A stretch of DNA of 64,000 bases. Source: Symsagittifera roscoffensis (lineage: Eukaryota; Xenacoelomorpha; Acoela; Convolutidae). The stretch is taken from the NCBI RefSeq assembly GCF_963678635.1, contig NC_087064.1:61497548-61561547 (forward strand), in the 5' to 3' direction. The notes under the pieces were generated by a model that saw nothing but the letters and a program-made list of their open reading frames with translations, ran no database searches and was not told the DNA's origin. How positions within the stretch are numbered: position 1 is the first letter of the stretch; every line of letters begins with the position of its first letter. Shown piece after piece: positions 9,493-19,415 of this stretch. A program made the translations under genes and the position numbers.

Positions 9493-11478
9493 TTAAAGCT
9501 GTTTTTGAAATTCGATTTTCTTTAATATTTTAGATTGTGGGATGAATGTTTTATAGTTTTTACGTGGTTGATTTCTAAGTCGTGATGACTCTCTATGTTC
9601 TGATTTGTCGATTTGTTCTTGGGGTATTATTTTTTCTGTCGTTTTTCTATTTTTTCTTTCTTTTTGAGGTATATTTTGATCTAGCTTTTTTGTATTGTTT
9701 TTCGTTGTAGTTGATTTTTTATTTTGGTTTTCGAGGTGAATGTCATGTTGTTCCTTTGTTTTATTTTCCGTATGTGGGTTATTTTGAATAACTTTTAAAC
9801 CTGTGAAAGAATATAATTGAGTTAGTTCGCGTAGTGCGTATTCTTTTGGGTAATAAGGTAATAGGTTGTTTCGATGTTGAACAATTTCTTTTTGGTCTGA
9901 GTCGGTGATTTTATATGTGACATCAGTGGGTTTGGCAATTATTTGGTATGGTCCTTTACGAAGGGGTTGTAATTTTTTAGATATTCCTTTTTGAGTGTTA
10001 AAATTGGGTATTAAAACAAATGTTCCAATTTTTAAATCGGAGGCTGGTGTAAAGCGTGAATTTATTTGTTCATTAATGTTTTGCCTTTGTAACAACTTTT
10101 TTGTTACTTTTTGGTAAATTTCATTGTGTTTTTTATCTCTGTTTAAAATCCATTCGGTGTGTGTACCGGAGGCTAATTTAAGAATTTGTGGGTGATGAAA
10201 ATGATCTTCATCGTGTGTGTGTAAAGTTAGGTTATAACAAATTGAGTCTTTATTCGGTTGACAATAACTTTGTGCATTTTTATGGGAGTTTGCTGTAAAA
10301 ATAATTGGTTTGCGTGGCTTTTGATTAAAAACCATTTCATATGGTGACATTCCTAGAGTTGTCGTGATTTGTGAATTATATGCTAAGGGAAATAGTTTTA
10401 CATCTGCTGACCATTCGGTGTATCTTGTATCATTTCCATTGATGATACATCTAAGATATTCTTGTGGTGAACGGTTCATACCTTCGACTAAGCCGTTTGT
10501 CCAAGGTGCGTGAGATGTACGTGGTTTCTGTTTGATGTTATATAAATGACATAGTGTGATGATTTCATTATTTATGAATTCCGTACCGTTGTCTGTAACT
10601 AAAATTTCTGGTAGTCCGAATTTGGCTATCCAGTGTTCATAAAGTGTTGTGTAAGCGTAATAAGCGTTACAATGTGGTACTGGGTTAAGTGCTACATAAT
10701 GTGTAAATGCGTCAACAATTACCATAATGTATGAGTTTCCTTCGGATGAGGGTGAAATTGGTCCTTTTGTATCAAATGAAATACGGTGGTTAAAGTACAA
10801 ACTTTGTCCTTTGAAATCTTGTTTATGTGCTATTTGTTTTTGATTTGGATAAGGTTTATTTAGCTGACATACTATACAATCATTGCATAGTACTTTTATC
10901 CAAATTGGTGCATTTGGAAAATAAAAGTTTTGTATGAAATTTGAATATGTTTTCTCTGATCCAGAGTGTCCTTTAATGTTTTGTGTATGTGAAATATTAA
11001 AAGCTATGAGAATCATACTTAAAGGGAGACAGGAAACTGTTGAGTCATTTAATTGGTATTCTAGAAAGTCTGTGTTTTCATTAATTGTTGTATTATTAAA
11101 TTTTCGAAAATATCGGAGGAGTGTTTTATTTCCTAAAATAGTTGTATCAGCCTTGACGGGTTTAGTTTTATATTTGTGCCATGATTTTAGTTGTCTAATT
11201 ACTGGGTCAAGATTTTGATATTGTTTCAAAGTATTAATTGTAATATTATCTGTTGGGGGGAGAAAAATGTTTTCAATTTCTAATTTAGATAAAGGAATTG
11301 TATCAAGTGGGTCATGGAGGTCAAAAACTTGATTTATTGTGTATTTTGAATCGTTTGTTTGTGGTCCTGATAATTTTATTTTATCAGTTAGATTTTCTTT
11401 TTCAATTAACGGAAAAAGGTCTTTTTTATGCGGGTATTGTTTTACTCTTTTTTTTTGGGTGTTATTTTTTATCCATTG
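9493..11478 (-). CDS. pol (IN): Pol: tether region and integrase with GPY/F-like C-terminus
   Basis: The frame is open from just after the TAA at 11482 to the stop at 9493, in the same frame as RNase H. It has an HHCC zinc-binding region (histidines around NISHTQ and GHSGS, then CNDCIVC). The DDE catalytic triad is visible in SFDTKGP, VTDNGTEF and LVEGMNR. A GPY/F-like module (RKGPYQII ... YKITD) and a long Lys/Gln/Asn-rich tail of ~130 residues follow. Integrase inserts the cDNA into host chromatin; the 4-bp duplication is its footprint. The catalytic residues are all present in this copy. An open stretch of ~80 codons precedes the zinc finger and links it to RNase H. Confidence 0.9.
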   Translation of the reverse strand, partial: QWIKNNTQKKRVKQYPHKKDLFPLIEKENLTDKIKLSGPQTNDSKYTINQVFDLHDPLDTIPLSKLEIENIFLPPTDNITINTLKQYQNLDPVIRQLKSWHKYKTKPVKADTTILGNKTLLRYFRKFNNTTINENTDFLEYQLNDSTVSCLPLSMILIAFNISHTQNIKGHSGSEKTYSNFIQNFYFPNAPIWIKVLCNDCIVCQLNKPYPNQKQIAHKQDFKGQSLYFNHRISFDTKGPISPSSEGNSYIMVIVDAFTHYVALNPVPHCNAYYAYTTLYEHWIAKFGLPEILVTDNGTEFINNEIITLCHLYNIKQKPRTSHAPWTNGLVEGMNRSPQEYLRCIINGNDTRYTEWSADVKLFPLAYNSQITTTLGMSPYEMVFNQKPRKPIIFTANSHKNAQSYCQPNKDSICYNLTLHTHDEDHFHHPQILKLASGTHTEWILNRDKKHNEIYQKVTKKLLQRQNINEQINSRFTPASDLKIGTFVLIPNFNTQKGISKKLQPLRKGPYQIIAKPTDVTYKITDSDQKEIVQHRNNLLPYYPKEYALRELTQLYSFTGLKVIQNNPHTENKTKEQHDIHLENQNKKSTTTKNNTKKLDQNIPQKERKNRKTTEKIIPQEQIDKSEHRESSRLRNQPRKNYKTFIPQSKILKKIEFQKQL

Positions 11479-11481
11479 TGA

Positions 11482-12363
11482 TTATGGAATTGGTTTAAAA
11501 GTTGATGTTCCAAGTAGATCAACTTCGTAGTGGTTATTTTGGCAATCTAAATAAAGTGGGAAGTGTTGTAGATTATTTATCTGTGATTGTTCAACGTCAG
11601 TTTTTACTGCATATTTGCATTCTAGTCGGGGTGATGTTTCGTTTTCTGCAAGGTAGAATTTTATATTTTTGGGTATTTCAACTGTAGTTTTACGTGTGAG
11701 TAATTCAGGTGGTGTATTTCGACTAAAAGTGTCTGGTAATGCAAGATTTTTTCCTGCTGTCCAAACTATATGTAAGTTTGGGAATTTCATTAGAATTAAT
11801 TGAAATCTATAAACTCGGTGATTTGGATTGGATTTTTGTGTAAAGAGAAAAATGATTGGTTTGTGATCTGTGAATAGAACCGTTGGATGTTTTGATCCAA
11901 GTATCAGAAATTCATATTCTGTTAGTGTATATATTATGGCTGTACATTCTCTCATTAGAGTTGAGAGTCTTAGCTCTGCTTGAGTGAATAATCGAGAATT
12001 TGCTGATATAAGATTCATTTTGTTTGTTCCATTGTGTGATTGTAATAATGCTGCGCCGATGCCAAAATTCGAAGCATCGCACATTGCATAGAATGGTTGA
12101 TTTGGATCTGGAATTGTATTCGAAATTTGTTCAGTTAAGAGTTTTTTAATTTCTTCAAATCGTGCTTGATGTTCTGTGTTCCATTCAAAATTATTTTGTT
12201 GTCTAAGTATATTATAGAATGGTCTTAGGTATAATTGCATTTTATAGACATATTTGCTTAAAAAATTTAACATTCCAAGGAATTCTTGGATTTTCTTTTT
12301 GTTTGTTGGTGGTTGGAGCTTCTGAATAGCATCAATGCGTGATTGTAATGGAGTGATTGTTTT
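11482..12363 (-). pseudogene. pol (RT-RH): Pol: RT thumb/connection and RNase H
   Basis: It continues the RT frame after an in-frame TGA at 12364-12366 and ends in a TAA at 11482. The conserved connection (residues EFLGMLNF just after the stop) leads into an RNase H domain with catalytic acidic residues in CDASNFG, RECTAI and FTDHK and the terminal DTFSR motif that replaces the usual ADALSR. RNase H removes the RNA strand during reverse transcription. The frame is unbroken inside the domain but is separated from RT and integrase by stops, which I read as point mutations because the frame is retained on both sides. Confidence 0.85.
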
Positions 12364-12750
12364 TCATTCTATATTATGTCCTAAGAATTTAACTCGTGTT
12401 AAAAAGAAGTGTGATTTATTGGGGGCGGCCTTCAGATTTTCGTTCTGAAGTATTTTGTGATAGTGTTCTAAAACTTTAAACATTTCTTCTTTTGTCTGTG
12501 ATTGCATAAAAACATCGTCTAAATAGGTGATTGCGTTTTTCTTGAGTATTAGTGGTCTAAAAATTTTACTCATAAAAGCTGAAAATGCTGCTGGTCCTAT
12601 GGATATTCCATAGAATAGGCGGTTGAATTCATATTGTTGGTTTCCAATGACAAATTGTGTTAAGCGTCGTGATTGTTCATCTAGTGGCATTTTATTGTAT
12701 GCACTATTCATATCTGCGGTTGTAAAGTATTTTCCGTTTATTTTTGTTAA
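12364..12750 (-). pseudogene. pol (RT): Pol: RT palm with YLDD
   Basis: The second RT segment, in a frame shifted by one relative to the upstream part. It contains DMNSAY (LDL-like), the FYGISIGPAAFS equivalent of the FGLxxAPxxFQ block, the catalytic YLDD (near 12519) and LGHNIE. The spacing and motifs are those of Ty3/gypsy RT. A 1-nt deletion near 12753-12758 separates it from the upstream segment and a TGA at 12364-12366 ends it, so RT is inactive in this copy. Confidence 0.85.
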
Positions 12751-12833
12751 AATAATTGTATTGGTTCAATAGGCCAATTGCATTTTGATTCGTCTATTAG
12801 TGAATTAAGATATCTAGCGTCTAGAACTATTTT

Positions 12834-14372
12834 TTATGATTCTCCTTTTGCTAGGATGATAACAGGGTTGATAAATGTGTTACCTTTTGGTTGTTCTTCT
12901 TTGTTTACCGGTGATATAATTTTGTATTGTTCTAAAATATCGAGTAATCTGTTCACTTTATCGTGTAAATGAATTGGTACTTTACTTGCTCTTTGTTTTT
13001 TGAAAACTGCGTCAGGTTTTAATGGGAGATGTAGTGATGAACTGATTTTGCCAACATCAAATTTGGATGTTGCATAGACTGATGAAAATTTTATTAGCTG
13101 TTTGGCTAATTTATCAAATTCGTCTTGTGTTATTTGTGAATGTTGGAAGTTAAACAATGTTAAAAATTTCTGTTGATTCTCTGTATAGTTATTTATGTTG
13201 AATGTAGGTTTGAAATATGGGGTTTTTGTGAAATAATCTGTATTTCTTTTTTCATTACTTATTATATTATTTATGGATAATTTTTCATTAAGAATTGTGG
13301 ATTGACAAATATCTAATAATTGGAGTATATTATTTACGCGGTATGCTTTTTCGTGTATTGGTGATATCGTAGCGTTGGTTTCGCAATATCCTAAAAATCC
13401 TAAAGGTAATGTTACTTGATAGGGTGCATTGTTGTAAACATGTAACGAAATAATATCTGAATTCGAGTTTTTCAAATATTTTATTGATGAGATTGTGATT
13501 TTGAAAAACTTATGGATAGGTTTGAATTCAAAATCTGACATATAGAGTTGTTGTTTATTTTGTTTTTTATCATATTGGTGAACTTGTTTTATTGAAAAAT
13601 TATATATGTTTCCTGATAGTGGTTTCAGGTGTTTTCTTTGTTGGTTATATATTGGATAAAATTTTGAAAAGAATGGTGGTTGTTTATTTAATCTTTGAAA
13701 AAATGTTAGGGATGTGTCTTTTGTTTTTGTGTATTTATCTTTGATTAGTATTTTACTATTCAAGATGTTGATTGTTGGTATATATTTAGAGATAAATGGT
13801 ATTCCATTGATATTGTGTTTAATATCAGTGATATGAAATATTTGTTTGAATGGTTTATTTAAAATTTCATTTTGCTCTATTGTTCTTGTGGGGAGAAAAA
13901 ATAATTGAATTTTTCCGTAGTTTATTAATGTTGATCCTTGTGCTGTTGCTAGTTTACTGGAGGTTTCAAGAGGTGTTAGTTTTGGGTGTAATGTTTTTAT
14001 CTCATTCCATGTGGGAATGTTTATTATGTTTGATTCTGCTCCTGAATCAATTAAAAAATCAATTTCAAGATCTGGTGGTTGAAATTCTTTGTTTCTTGGA
14101 CTTTCTAAAAGAAATGGTATTGTCCAAATTTTTTCTTTGGGTTGTTCTTTTTGTATATTTTGATAGATGTGATTTGTATTCAAGCATTTTGTTTGGTCAT
14201 TTTCATTGGATTGATTTGTAGTGTTGATTTCGTTAGTTTCTTGTGTCGTTTGTGTGGAATGGATGGGTTCAATATAATAATTGTGAAGGAGTTCTAATTG
14301 ATTTTCATATATATGTGATGAAAAAGGTTGTTCATATATAATAGGTTCGTAGTCATTTTCGACTGCTATCAT
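12834..14372 (-). pseudogene. pol (PR-RT): Pol: protease and N-terminal RT
   Basis: Open for 512 codons in the gag frame. An aspartic protease active site, LIDSGAESNII, lies at about residue 105. The following ~270 residues are an unusually long spacer, then RT begins with the PHRxP-region equivalent and NPVIILAKGES. A TAA at 12834-12836 interrupts just before the first RT catalytic block (VLDARYLNS, still readable after the stop). Usual Ty3 elements have a shorter PR-RT spacer. The protein would be made as part of a gag-pol polyprotein because no frame change is needed. Confidence 0.8.
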
Positions 14373-15134
14373 GATGGAGATAGTGTTTTCTGTATCACTT
14401 TCTGAATCTGATGATCCACAGTTTATTTGATTTAGTTGTAGTGTATCATTTACTGTGTCATCAATACCTGGGGGGTCTGATGTTGTTTCCGGATTTGATT
14501 GTACTTGATTAATATGTCTTTGATGTTTAGGTGTACTACTTCTGTGGCGATTATCAGAATTATTATAATGGTTATTACTTCTGTGTGGTGATTGGGAATA
14601 ATTTCTATAACGATTATTATAACTTGAATGTCGATTTTGTGAATTGTTTCGTGATCTGTTTTGATAATTATCGTTTGATCTGTTATATGAGTTATTCCTT
14701 GATCGATTGTTCGGGTAATTCTGATTTCGGTTGTGTGAATAACTTCTATTTCGATTATTGGAGTAGTTTCTATTTCTATTATATGATGAGTTTCGTGACT
14801 GATTGTTTGGATAGTATTTATTCCTTGATTGGGAATTAGGTCTAGAAACAAATTGTGTTATATTTGAATTTGATCTGGAGTAGTTATTTTGACTATTTGG
14901 TCTATTGTAATGATTTTGTGACGAATTTTGTGTATTTCTTCGTTCTGGTGATCTTCCTCTATAACTTGAGTTTTATGGTGATTGAGTTCTCGTGTAATTG
15001 GTATTGTTCGGAAGTGGTTTTCCTGAACTGTTGTTGCTGTATACATTTTTGTTCGGTAGATTTTGATCTTTCTTCATGTATTGATAGAATGATTTATTTG
15101 GTTCTTTATATTTTTGAGGTTTGCTTTGATTGTC
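14373..15134 (-). pseudogene. Asn/Arg/Ser/Tyr-rich gag-pol linker
   Basis: The same frame as gag and protease, interrupted only by a TAG at the gag end (15135-15137) and a TAA at 14973-14975. It encodes a highly repetitive low-complexity region built from short SRNNSYNR-like units over ~150 residues, then an acidic SDSESDTEN stretch before protease. Such RGG/RS-like, tyrosine-containing regions bind RNA and can phase-separate; here that is inference. The opposite strand is also open over parts of it because of the repeat composition. Confidence 0.6.
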
Positions 15135-16997
15135 CTATTGTTTTTGTCTACATTCAGAAATAATATGTCCGTAGCGTCGGCAATAATTACACCATTTTTT
15201 GAAAGATGGTTTGCCTTTAAAGTTTGGGTGTTTTTCATAAATATTGAGTATTTCAGTGATTTTTTCAACAAGGTCTGTATCTGATTCCTGTATATTGTTG
15301 ATATTTGTGGTATTTGTTTCAATTCGGTTAACATATTGTAATTTCAGATTTTCTGTTTCTTCAAGTTTCATTGTCATTTCCGCTTGCTCTATTTTGTCTA
15401 CTAGTTTTCGAAAATCTAAATCGGGCTCTCGAATTGAGGAGGGATGGGATGCTCTCTTTTTTATTGCTATTTTCCTTGATTGAGGTGTTAAGGTCATCAT
15501 TAAGATTTCTGTCATTTTTGTGTTTTTATAATCGTGTGTATTTAATGAATATGCTTTTTGAACTAGTGTTTCGATACGTACTGCTAATTGTTTAATGGTT
15601 TCTTTTGGTAATCTGCGAATTTCATTACATATAACTCTTTGTTGTTGTTTGTTTCTTTCGGAGTCAAACATTTTTGAAAATTCTTGTGTAAATCTTTTCC
15701 AATTTGATTTTATTTCTATAGGCAATACTGAAAACCATTTTTGGGCTGCGCCGTCTAAGGTTGTCTGTATCAACGCTGTGCGTCGATGTATCCAATTTTG
15801 ATGTATTGGCGTATTAATTGGTTCAGGTCCTATATTTAAAATTAAATTTGCTGTTACTGCATTTAAATAATCTTCTACAGAATAGTCAGGGTCTGTTCCT
15901 GTGAATACCATTAATGGTTTGTTTGATGTTATTGATGATCCACCCATAAGGTATGGATTCATTGTCATTTGTAATGATTCTGCTGCATTTGGCATTTGTG
16001 AAAAATTTGAAAGTTGATTTTTTGTTATTTCGTGTTGTTGAAGGTAATATGGGAGTGGTATTTCATTTTGCATTTGCGTTGGTTGATACGAGTGTGTAAT
16101 CATTGGGTTTTGTGGCTGAATTGGTTGAAAAGATTGTGTATTAATTGGGTTTTGCATATGTATTGGTTGTTGATTTTGTGTATCTATTGGGTGTGGAGAA
16201 AAAATTCTATGATATGTATATGGTTTCTGTACTCCTTGTCCACGATATTCTTGAGTATATGGTGCAAATATATCTGGTTGTAAATAATCATCGTCAGAGG
16301 ACAAATAATCCTTTTGATGAGGTGCTTGCTTTTTATTTTTATTCTGTTGAAAGAATGGGTAATTTTCACTACGATCCTGTGGGGGATGTGAATTAGTTTG
16401 AAAATTTACTGAGTTGGTTGTTGCCATTGGATTATCCCAATATCGCGATCTTATATGATTATTAATATTTTTTCGTGGGGGATAGTTTGTTTCTGATGAA
16501 TGTGTGTAATTATAATTGTGTTCCGCAAAAGTGTTTCTTGTGAACGTTCTGCGTGTTTTTGACGGTATTGTCATGGGTCTATATGTTTGATAATCCATTC
16601 GTGAATATTTTGGAGCAACCGAAGGTTTAACGGTTGATTGTAAGGTTACCTGTGCTAGTGAAGTGTTTGTATTTCTTGGTGTTGTTAAATTTGGACGTAT
16701 CGGTGAAATACTTTGTTGTGTAGTTGTTGTTGTTTGGACGATTTCTTCATTTATGAAGTGTGATGGTGTCTGAATATCTTGTTGAGTGAGATTCCTAGTT
16801 CCATTAAGGTTTTCATTGTGTATGACGGTCGAATTTAAACTGTTATTTCGCGTATCAGGTAAAAATGTATTGTAGTTTAATGGTGTTGCATCAATGGTTA
16901 ATGGAACTACTCTTACATATTCTCTTGCATAAGATATTGTACTTATTGCTTGACTTGAGATTGATTGTGGGATATTTATGATGCATAATGAGACCAT
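15135..16997 (-). CDS. gag: Gag: capsid-like domain with CCHC zinc knuckle
   Basis: I start at the ATG at 16997-16995; an upstream TTG in the same frame at 17009 is less likely. The first ~320 residues are disordered, with repeated IHTQ/QPIQPQNP-like units. A retrotransposon gag domain follows (WFSVLPIEIK, FTQEFSKMF, IETLVQKAY). The protein ends in a CCHC knuckle, CNYCRRYGHIISEC (C-x2-C-x4-H-x4-C). Gag forms the particle and packages RNA. The TAG at 15135 is followed directly by the same frame, so it is either a mutated codon or a readthrough stop. Its 5' end overlaps accessory ORF B by 22 nt. Confidence 0.85.
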   Translation of the reverse strand: MVSLCIINIPQSISSQAISTISYAREYVRVVPLTIDATPLNYNTFLPDTRNNSLNSTVIHNENLNGTRNLTQQDIQTPSHFINEEIVQTTTTTQQSISPIRPNLTTPRNTNTSLAQVTLQSTVKPSVAPKYSRMDYQTYRPMTIPSKTRRTFTRNTFAEHNYNYTHSSETNYPPRKNINNHIRSRYWDNPMATTNSVNFQTNSHPPQDRSENYPFFQQNKNKKQAPHQKDYLSSDDDYLQPDIFAPYTQEYRGQGVQKPYTYHRIFSPHPIDTQNQQPIHMQNPINTQSFQPIQPQNPMITHSYQPTQMQNEIPLPYYLQQHEITKNQLSNFSQMPNAAESLQMTMNPYLMGGSSITSNKPLMVFTGTDPDYSVEDYLNAVTANLILNIGPEPINTPIHQNWIHRRTALIQTTLDGAAQKWFSVLPIEIKSNWKRFTQEFSKMFDSERNKQQQRVICNEIRRLPKETIKQLAVRIETLVQKAYSLNTHDYKNTKMTEILMMTLTPQSRKIAIKKRASHPSSIREPDLDFRKLVDKIEQAEMTMKLEETENLKLQYVNRIETNTTNINNIQESDTDLVEKITEILNIYEKHPNFKGKPSFKKWCNYCRRYGHIISECRQKQ

Positions 16998-17722
16998 TCG
17001 GGGTCCCAAACGTAGTCTGACTGTTCTGTGATAGCGGTATCATCGTTTAAATTTTGAGGTCTAAAATTTTTTCTTGCTTGTGAAATTAAATCTATATTAT
17101 GTGTGAAATAATTTATTATAAGCCATGCCAAAATTTTTTGTAAGTCATGTTTTGTATGTTGTGAAACTTCGTCTTTTGTGAAATTTTCTTTAATTATATG
17201 TAGAAAAGTTGAAAATAGTGTGATTTCATGTCGTACCTTTATAAGTTTAGATGTCTCATTCGGTGAGATATGCGGGATTGGGTTTTCGTTTTCTAATATT
17301 GAAATATGACTATAGATTATTGCAAAAACTTCATTAGTAAATATGGAGTTTGCTCTTTGTGAGTTATGATATTGTATGCTTTTTATATATTCTGAGAATA
17401 CTTTTGAAAATTCTAAATCAAGGTCGTCTGTTTGAATTACATATTTGCGGTGATTCGGGTTTGGTGAGCTGAATTCTATGGTGTAGATTCCGTATTTTTG
17501 TGTTAAGTTACATATATCTTTCAGATAGTGATCAATAATTTGTCTTTTGATTTTTACATCTGGGAACTCTGCTTTACATGGGCTGATTCCGGGTTCAAAC
17601 AAATTTAGGAGAAAATTCTTGCAAAGATCATGTTGTCCTCTATTATCGGGTGCGTCTACGAGGAAGGGGTAGATATAGTCATCATCTGGACTATCTTCAC
17701 TTGGAGTGTGTGTTTGGCTCAT
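16976..17722 (-). CDS. Accessory ORF B upstream of gag
   Basis: 248 codons with an ATG start and an acidic N-terminus (SEDSPDDDY). It looks like a mostly helical globular protein without membrane spans. It overlaps ORF A by 26 nt upstream and gag by 22 nt downstream, in a third frame. No domain is recognised. Two ORFs before gag are unusual for Ty3/gypsy. It could be an extra structural or regulatory protein, or an N-terminal extension of gag reached by frameshifting. It is unbroken in this copy, in contrast to pol and env. Confidence 0.6.
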   Translation of the reverse strand: MSQTHTPSEDSPDDDYIYPFLVDAPDNRGQHDLCKNFLLNLFEPGISPCKAEFPDVKIKRQIIDHYLKDICNLTQKYGIYTIEFSSPNPNHRKYVIQTDDLDLEFSKVFSEYIKSIQYHNSQRANSIFTNEVFAIIYSHISILENENPIPHISPNETSKLIKVRHEITLFSTFLHIIKENFTKDEVSQHTKHDLQKILAWLIINYFTHNIDLISQARKNFRPQNLNDDTAITEQSDYVWDPEWSHYAS

Positions 17723-18164
17723 GTTTTCGTTTAATTACTGTTAGTAGGTAACTATCGATGTGTCTAATTGGTTGATTCCAATTATACAAGTGTACTGGTT
17801 TGTGTTTATATTGCTTTTTTATTCTTCTTTTTCCTCTTTTTGATGAATTTGAAGTTGTTTCTGAGTCAGAAAAATATAATTGATCGTGAGTGGGGCAATT
17901 TTTATCAATAGATTCTTTTAATTTATAAAGTTCGTCTAAATTGCTGGCTTCTGATTCTGAAAATGCGTTTCTATTTTTGGAAAATCTTTTTCGTGTTATT
18001 TGTCTTTGTTTGGTTATTATTTTCTTTTTTAGTGTTTGTCGTTTTGTTCTAATATATCCAACTGTTTGTGTATGAGGTGTGATTACAAGGTCGTATTTTT
18101 TGTTATCTATTTCACAGTTGTGTAAAACGATTGTTTGTTTGTTTCCTAGATTTTTAAATGACAT
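17697..18164 (-). CDS. Accessory ORF A: basic, likely nuclear or RNA-binding protein
   Basis: 155 codons from an ATG. It contains dense basic clusters (TKRQTLKKKIITKQ and RGKRRIKKQ) flanking a Ser/Glu-rich acidic segment. The composition suggests a nuclear localisation signal and RNA binding, as in retroviral Rev/Rex-like regulators; that is inference from composition only. It is the first sizeable ORF of the element and is in the same frame as gag, with ORF B bridging between them in another frame. Confidence 0.55.
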   Translation of the reverse strand: MSFKNLGNKQTIVLHNCEIDNKKYDLVITPHTQTVGYIRTKRQTLKKKIITKQRQITRKRFSKNRNAFSESEASNLDELYKLKESIDKNCPTHDQLYFSDSETTSNSSKRGKRRIKKQYKHKPVHLYNWNQPIRHIDSYLLTVIKRKHEPNTHSK

Positions 18165-19395
18165 AAGGTTTAGGATGACGGGTGCAAAAAGTTGTTAGAT
18201 GATTTCTATTTTCTTAAACTGTTAGTCCTTACGATTTTTTGGTTAGCTTAACCTGGGTTTTTTATGTAGGGTTGAAGAGAAAAGTATAAATCGATTCCGA
18301 AGAATGATTTTTTACTTTCTCGTGGCTAGTATAAGCTAAGGTGTTAACTTACTTAACCTTACTTAGGGGTAGTGATTGTGTTCAAGGGTTGGAGAATAGT
18401 AAATCGATCCACAAGGTTCAGGTATAATTAGAACGCGAGTAGTTCGTTAGATACTACTTTAAACTTACTAAGTCTAAGATTTATCCTGGGTCTTGATAAG
18501 AGGAGGGTTCAAGTGAAGGATGAATAACCGAAGTTCTTCGTTGTTTATCCTAATTTGAATGATTAGTTTTGTTCAAAAATTTCTATTAGTCTTGGGTTTT
18601 TTGAAAGGGTTGGATAGTGAATCGACGTTTGAGGTCGTTAGACACTAGCTAAGTGGGTGGGGGAGAACAAAATTGTTCTTTTTGATCCAAGGATAGGCCT
18701 TGATGATCAAGTTTTTTATTTAATTAAGTAGAAAATTAATTAAGATCCAAGGATAAGCCTTGATGATCTGATTTTAAAATTAAGTGATTTAAGTTTAAAA
18801 TGGTTTAAATTTGTTTAAGAAAAAGGTTTAGTGTTTTAATGATACTAGTGAGTTTATGATTGCTGTTATGTTTTAGGTGATGAAGCTGGGACAACTGATT
18901 ATTTTATGATTACTAACAGTTTATTGTCATGCTACTAATTTTTGTTTTGATTTTCAAAAAAAATTTTCCAATCATGTTTTATATAATACTGCAGAATTTT
19001 AGGAAAACGATCTGAGATTTTTTTATCAATCGTTATTGCATATTAATAGTTTTATTTAGCGCCTGAAATGATTATGAAGATTGACTTCAAGATTTTATGT
19101 TTGCAAATGAAAATCTAAATTCATTGCTAATAAAATTATAAATATAAAAGTTTGTGTTGGCTTTTGCCGTACTATCATATAACTATTTGGTAAGTTTCTA
19201 CTTTGTCGTATGTCGTCTCTGGTTCGAGGTCTTCTTCCAATTCCGGGTAGTTCTTTTATCGTTCGGAATATTGGCTCTGATCTATTGAGTCGTAGAGACA
19301 TTTCGATTAAATTATCGTCGTATAACATTTTTAAAATGTTTTGTCTAAATCCTCATCTATTTTTGGTTAATTCTAAGCTATTAAGGTCTTGTTCG
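18165..19395 (-). other. Long 5' leader of the retrotransposon
   Basis: About 1.23 kb between the primer-binding site and ORF A. It holds a pair of 25-nt near-identical direct repeats (18684-18708 and 18744-18768, GATCCAAGGATA ... CCTTGATGATC) 60 bp apart. It also holds a short minus-strand ORF at 19095-19328 (77 codons, Arg-rich around GIGRRPRTRDD) close to the LTR, which could provide a leader ATG for spliced messages. Packaging signals would be expected here; none can be named. Confidence 0.45.
18684..18768. repeat. Direct repeat pair in the 5' leader
   Basis: GATCCAAGGATAGGCCTTG continues with ATGATC at 18684-18708. It recurs at 18744-18768 with one G-to-A change. The copies are separated by an A/T-rich palindromic spacer (TTAATTAAG ... 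TTAATTAAG). Confidence 0.7.
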
Positions 19396-19413
19396 AGACT
19401 TATGGTCGCACCA
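19396..19413 (-). promoter_or_regulatory. Primer-binding site
   Basis: Two nucleotides inside the 5' LTR the element strand reads TGGTGCGACCATAAG, complementary to a tRNA 3' end finishing ...GGTCGCACCA. Complementarity to a T-loop-like TTCGA appears a few bases further in. The tRNA identity is not certain; an Arg-type acceptor is my tentative reading. Confidence 0.65.
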
Positions 19414-19415
19414 GA

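Noticed and set aside
12834-15137. An alternative genetic code explaining the in-frame stops
   Set aside because: All three stop codons interrupt gag-pol, and a separate 1-nt deletion is present. The host genes in the window use normal stops, and mutation after insertion explains the pattern.
9493-17000. Plus-strand ORFs inside the retrotransposon (for example 13850-14221, 14531-14839, 16014-16283)
   Set aside because: They are antisense shadows of gag-pol. The minus-strand frames carry the catalytic motifs.
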